Shown here one piece after another: positions 59,501 to 64,000 of a stretch of 64,000 bases of DNA (positions are counted from its first letter, which is position 1; each line of letters opens with the position of its first letter). The translations under genes and the position numbers were made by a program. The notes under the pieces were generated by a model. It saw only the letters and a list, made by a program, of their open reading frames with translations. It ran no database searches and had not been told where the DNA came from. Origin of the DNA: Strongyloides papillosus (taxonomy: Eukaryota > Nematoda > Chromadorea > Rhabditida > Strongyloididae); assembly GCA_005656395.1 (NCBI GenBank), contig SRSI01000009.1:744001-808000 (forward strand). Reading direction: 5' to 3'.

Positions 59501-62213
59501 ATAATGCATGTTAAACATGTAATTTTTATTCACTTAAACCAACATATGTTTTCTCAGTTAATTCTAAAAACTTCGTTTTATTATTTAAAATAAGATATGA
59601 CAATCTCTTAATAACTTCTAAACTTTTAACATATCAAATACCAAGCATCTGTTGAATATATTTTTATACAAAACTCAAACATACCTCATTATTTGATGAA
59701 TCTTTATATCTTGCCCATGGACCCATTCCTTCTCTTTTATATCTGATTTTAAACATAGGAGTATATTCTTGACCTTCTCCACCACCAAAACGTCCTTGCG
59801 TTTCAATGGCTGTAATAACCATATTTGTTGGAAAATCAATTTCAATCCATTCATTTGAAGACATATTTATTTGAGACATTGGACACCATGCACCAGCGCC
59901 AGTTTCGGTTCGTATTCTGTAGATAAAAAATTTATAATAGCGAATTATTATTTAATTATGAATAAATATATAATTTAAAGTATAAATATATCAAATTATG
60001 CTAATCAAAATGTTTTATGGGCCATAAACATAATAAATAAATGGCAATTATTTTAACAATAATTTTGTTTTCTTATCATTAACAAATGATAGGTAATTAA
60101 TAATTATTCACATTGGATAATTTATACAAATGTTTTGTTTTCTTATAAATTTTAAAGTTTGAGATAAATGCAAAGACATACCTTGAATGTTGTGGACCAG
60201 TGCTTTGTTCATCATAACTGGATGATGAAGTTATTTGGGAATCTTTAATTCTTCCATTTTCCATTCCTAATGCTTTATTACATTCTCCTATAAAAGATTT
60301 ATAAGTGTAATTTTTTTAATTATAAAGAATGAAACATTAAAAGAGAATGTACTTCATTAACCTTCTATTGTTTAAAAAACTTTTTTTCTTTTTTTAAACT
60401 TTAATTACCTCTAACTTTAAATGACCTTCAACACTCAAAAGATACTCTTCCTAATTAACAATCATATTCCAGTTAACATACTCATTTTTCTTTTTATGTT
60501 TTCTTTTACCACTACTTTATTTCCATAATAGAGTGATGCCGTAAAAGAATCAAGTAAACATACACTTTTTATATATTGTTATTAAAAAGAACTAATACTG
60601 TACTTATTATATAAAAGATTGAATGATGAAGTGTTGGAGTCTTTTTAACATACTCTTCATGAAATGTATAAATGGTAATTAATTAAAATACTGAAGACAG
60701 TTGTAAAAGTAGGCATGCTGTGTGATATAATGAAGAATATGTTGTTATGTTGTTTTTTTGATGAAACCGAAAACAAAGGAGTTTCCAAATCTTTTAATAA
60801 TATAGTAGATTATATAAAATCATAGTATAAGAAGATTATCTTAAAATAATATACCGTTTTATGGAGAAGTTCTAATTAAATTGTAAAATAAAAAAAGAAA
60901 CTTTTATGTTTTTATTAATGTTTATTATATCAAAAAGTTAGAATTATATCTTTAGACTAGTTATTATAATTAAAAATTATACTAAATATACATTTTTCTT
61001 TCATAAAGGCATATGTAATAAGGTGATTAGATTCAGTAAAAAATGTGTCATTTGAATGGGCATAAAGAAAAGTAATCAAGTAGTTAAGAGGATTAAGTAA
61101 GAAAGAAGTTGAATGCTTTTCAGATGTTTAAGTTTATTTGATCTTCTTAAAGTTAAAATATCTTTAAAATGAGACGGAGTATGAAGGTCATAAAAATGAA
61201 AATTATTATAATAATATTAATTATGTAAAGATATTTGAATTTATATGGTATACATCATTTTGTGTAATTTAGTACCCTTTGAAAATATGACAATTATGTA
61301 ATTTGATGTGGTGCCGTTGATTGATAATTTATATATTATATTTCATAAGAATAATAAATAGTAAAATTTTTAATAAATTTTAATGTCATAACCATTAATG
61401 GATGGAGGAGCACAAGATTTTCAATTCGGTTAATATAAAGGAAAATCATTATTACTTCTTAAGGTTAAATTGTAATGAATTATTCATATTCATCTTATTT
61501 GTTTCTATAATACCGAGGAAGTATAATAAAAAAATACATTTCGGCATCTACTCTTTTAGGGAAATAAAAGTGATATTAAGCTTTATGGTAAATGTTTTAA
61601 AGTGGTATACTTCTTGTTTATGGATAAAAGAAAGGAAATTTATCACATTCTATATATAATCAAGTGATTGTGTAAAATAGGAAAAGTAAACATAGCTACT
61701 TACTTTTTATTCATCAACTGTTGATGATAGGATAGCTTATTTATCAGGTGAAAAATAAATATATTCCTGTTACAAAAGTCATTTTATTTGCTATGCCGGT
61801 ATTAGTAAAAGAAATATTATGATATGGTATATCATTTTTGTCATTATAGAATACTAATTAATGTAACAAATCAGGTAAACAAAGAATCTAATTTATAAAC
61901 TTTCTCATCATTTCACTTGATTATATATTTATTTTATAAGAAAATGAAATGGTTACCTTTATGGTTGTATATTTTGAAAAAGAGATATCAGTTTGTTTAT
62001 AATTTAAAATAAAAAAGATGAAGAAAAATATCTTTTGTAAAGAATTTAAGATATGAATTATCAATGGGATGTTCCCTTGACATTTGTATGAAGAAAGTTA
62101 ATGAAGCATAAAGATTATTATTATTTTAAGAATTATTATATATATAAATTATACTTACGTAATTCTAGTCCATTAATAATTGATATAAGAAGAGACATCA
62201 ATAGAAATATCAT
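56551..62213 (-). CDS. Discoidin-domain receptor tyrosine kinase (DDR family), NFG variant
   Basis: Four exons: 62213-62159, 60287-60182, 59916-59685 and 58647-56551; introns of 1871, 265 and 1037 nt, all GT-AG with matching phases; 829 residues. Signal peptide MIFLLMSLLISIING. The discoidin domain (about 20-185) opens ECNKALGMENGRIKDSQI and includes GAWCP, WIEIDF, TAIETQGRFG and ends VCLRLELHGC. A second discoidin-like domain follows (about 190-365). One membrane span lies at about 396-420, then a juxtamembrane region with Tyr motifs (SDYADPDYS). The kinase domain (about 540-818) keeps the Gly loop LGDGEFG, the VASKK lysine, HRDLAARN, APIRWMAWE and SDVWHFGVTLWE. Instead of DFG it has NFG (Asn near residue 703). 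DDRs bind collagen; C. elegans ddr-1 and ddr-2 act in axon guidance. I cannot say which one this matches. Confidence 0.93.
58648..59684 (-). other. Intron 3 of the DDR gene, 1.0 kb
   Basis: A+T-rich, bounded by GAG|GTATGT and ATTTCAG. No exon, nested gene or RNA gene recognised. It is some 20 times longer than the typical intron here. Confidence 0.7.
60288..62158 (-). other. Intron 1 of the DDR gene, 1.9 kb
   Basis: The longest intron in the window, bounded by TTAC|GTAAGT and TTTTATAG. It separates the signal peptide exon from the discoidin domain. A plus-strand frame of 85 codons at 61402-61659 is hydrophobic and unconvincing. No nested RNA gene recognised. Confidence 0.7.
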
Positions 62214-64000
62214 ACTTTGTGAATTGTATTGGTGTGAATAGGTACTTGAAAAATTAAGTATGAGCATTTTAGTAATATAATATTAAAAGGAAAATATTAT
62301 CAAATATTTTAGTATTTAAATTTGTTTAAAAATATATAATAAAGAACAAAATATTTTTGTCCTTAAATATTAGATAAATCAAGTTAATAAACTTTCTTTA
62401 TGTTATAAAAACCTATAGGCTTTTATTCATTAGTTCTGAAAAAGTGATTTTAATTAATTAATTAATCAACAATATATGTTTACATTAAATACATAAATTT
62501 AAGAATGTAAATTATTATCCATTATCATTAACAATAATATTTCAGAGGTAAATTTAAAGAATTTAAAATGTTATGATTTGATAAAATAAGAGAAGATTTA
62601 AAGTTTTACAAGCTTGAACGGGTAGTTGTGGGGAGAGTGAACCTCTATATCTATTTTTCTCAATACCGCCTACCAAGAAGGATGTTATATGTGGAGTGAA
62701 ATGCAGATAATGGCAATATGTGACAACAGATTTTAAAGGAAACAATAAATGAAGAATGATTAATTAAAAGTACATGCTATAACATTACACCACATAATGA
62801 AACAAAAAAAGTGTTATAAAAAATTTAAATATATTGTTCCGGAAATCGGTAAATAAAATAATGTTAATTAATCATTTTTAAATAAACAAAAATGTCAAAT
62901 AGAAGTTCACATATTCTTATAATCATAAATTTTAGTAATATAAGTCTAAAACATAAAAGTGAACTTTTATAAATAGTAATATTACGTAATAGATATTAGA
63001 AAAAATAAATAAAATCATTTTGTAGCAGTGTTTAAACGTTTTTTTCTTTATAAATTGTCCTTGGCACAAGAGTTTTTACATAAAGATAAACTTTGTTTAC
63101 ATATGTTAAGGTTGTGTAATATTAGAATCTTTTGATCAGTAGATATGATCTGTTAAAAAGACTTTACATGTGTTTTCTATCTTATATATTACAGACAATT
63201 TATTGAAAAAAAGTCGTTATCAGATAGTTAAAGCAGAAAAAAAAGGTTGAGACATTAATGTTAAGAATAAAAAGGAAAAGTATAAAATGAGACATTAAAA
63301 TTTGCCATTTAATAGTGAAAATTAGAAGAGGAATTAAAAATAAGAAGTTCAACAAACACAGTTTCAGTAAACTTTTAAAGTAAAATCTAAAGAAGGAATG
63401 ATATAAATTAATTACATTTATTATTACAAAAATAATAATAGTTTAGTTTGTGTAAAACAAATATATACTTTTTGTATTGTAACAATCACCAGAAATTTAT
63501 TCTTCTTTATGACTTCTCTACAGAATAAGATATAAGAAAGGTGTCAAGTTATGATAGAAAAGGTATATCTTTTTAACAGTTTTAGTGGAAGTGCGCAATA
63601 GTGTTAATATTTAAGCTATTGGAAATAGATGAAATATGATAAATAATGTTGTTAACAGAAGTTGTTTTAATAAGATGTGTGAAAAATAAAATTTATTAAT
63701 GTATACAATCAAGACAAGAAGTTTAAAATTTTAATCCGATTATTTTTTTTATACTATTGGCAGTTGTACTTATATTTGTAGTAATACAAAACTTCATTAT
63801 TAAGACAGATGATTATAAATTTAAGAAACAGTTTAGGATAATCTAGATTACAATAAAAATAGGAAGTTCATGATATAAGATGTTTTTGAGTATATCATAA
63901 AGTATGACAACTCATCTGTCATCTACCTATTGTACAATAACAATAAATGGTATTTGTGGAAGCTTCTTCAAAAAATAAAATAGTAATTATTTGTCAAGTA
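62214..64000. other. Region upstream of the DDR gene, 1.8 kb to window end
   Basis: Probable DDR promoter and beyond. A G+C-richer island at about 62607-62725, roughly 400-510 nt upstream of the DDR ATG, stands out; it contains TGTGACA. The remainder is A+T-rich with no recognised gene. Confidence 0.5.

Noticed and set aside
61402..61659. 85-codon plus-strand frame inside DDR intron 1
   Set aside because: Hydrophobic noise-like sequence, no acceptor, opposite to the host gene; a nested gene is not supported.
1..64000. Spliced-leader RNA gene, spliceosomal snRNA genes, CRISPR arrays, transposase genes
   Set aside because: I looked for the nematode SL1 sequence, U1/U2/U6 core motifs, regular direct-repeat arrays and transposase motifs on both strands and saw none; a covariance or profile search would be needed to exclude diverged copies.

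Overview
The window is nuclear DNA of a nematode, most likely a clade IV parasite of the Strongyloides/Parastrongyloides type. The evidence is very high A+T content, especially between genes; mostly intron-poor genes whose GT-AG introns are usually 37-70 nt; TTTTAG or TTTCAG acceptors just before start codons, as expected for spliced-leader trans-splicing; nematode-type gene families; and one short tRNA gene. There is no prokaryotic operon, CRISPR or phage content. Species assignment is an inference.

Layout. 0-0.4 kb: 5' part of a membrane-protein gene (minus) that runs off the window. 3.7-5.7 kb: TTLL12-like protein (plus). 8-29.3 kb: seven consecutive minus-strand genes: a ONECUT homeobox factor, the diflavin reductase NDOR1/Tah18, 3-hydroxyisobutyrate dehydrogenase, mevalonate kinase, GMP synthase, a large Asn/Ser-rich protein of unknown function, and adenylosuccinate lyase. 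31.6-34.7 kb: RBBP5 (COMPASS WD40 subunit) and a NUDT6-like Nudix protein (plus). 35.1 kb: tRNA-Phe(GAA) (minus). 37.8-46.4 kb: MED12 of the Mediator kinase module and an ankyrin-repeat protein of unknown function (plus). 46.4-50.2 kb: a rearranged-looking stretch with one MATH-BTB (SPOP-like) gene, a small dispersed dyad repeat and two possible gene remnants. 50.2-51.8 kb: Van Gogh (plus). 52.3-53.8 kb: a nuclear hormone receptor (minus). 55.1-56.2 kb: an alpha/beta hydrolase (plus). 56.6-62.2 kb: a discoidin-domain receptor tyrosine kinase with long introns (minus), followed by 1.8 kb without a recognisable gene.

Function. GMP synthase and adenylosuccinate lyase feed the GMP and AMP branches from IMP; mevalonate kinase and HIBADH are housekeeping metabolism; NDOR1 feeds electrons to cytosolic Fe-S assembly; RBBP5 and MED12 act in chromatin and Pol II control; Van Gogh and the DDR are membrane proteins of cell polarity and matrix sensing. 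Gaps between genes are usually 0.3-3 kb, so operons are unlikely.

The most notable observations are: a DDR-family kinase whose DFG aspartate is asparagine; a 16-bp perfect E-box palindrome upstream of mevalonate kinase and nested inverted repeats just past its stop; a GTGAC-N4-TGTCA dyad repeat around the MATH-BTB gene; a possible skipped mitochondrial leader exon of HIBADH; and two conserved-looking proteins with no recognised family. Exon boundaries were worked out by hand from reading frame and GT-AG signals; no database search was possible.
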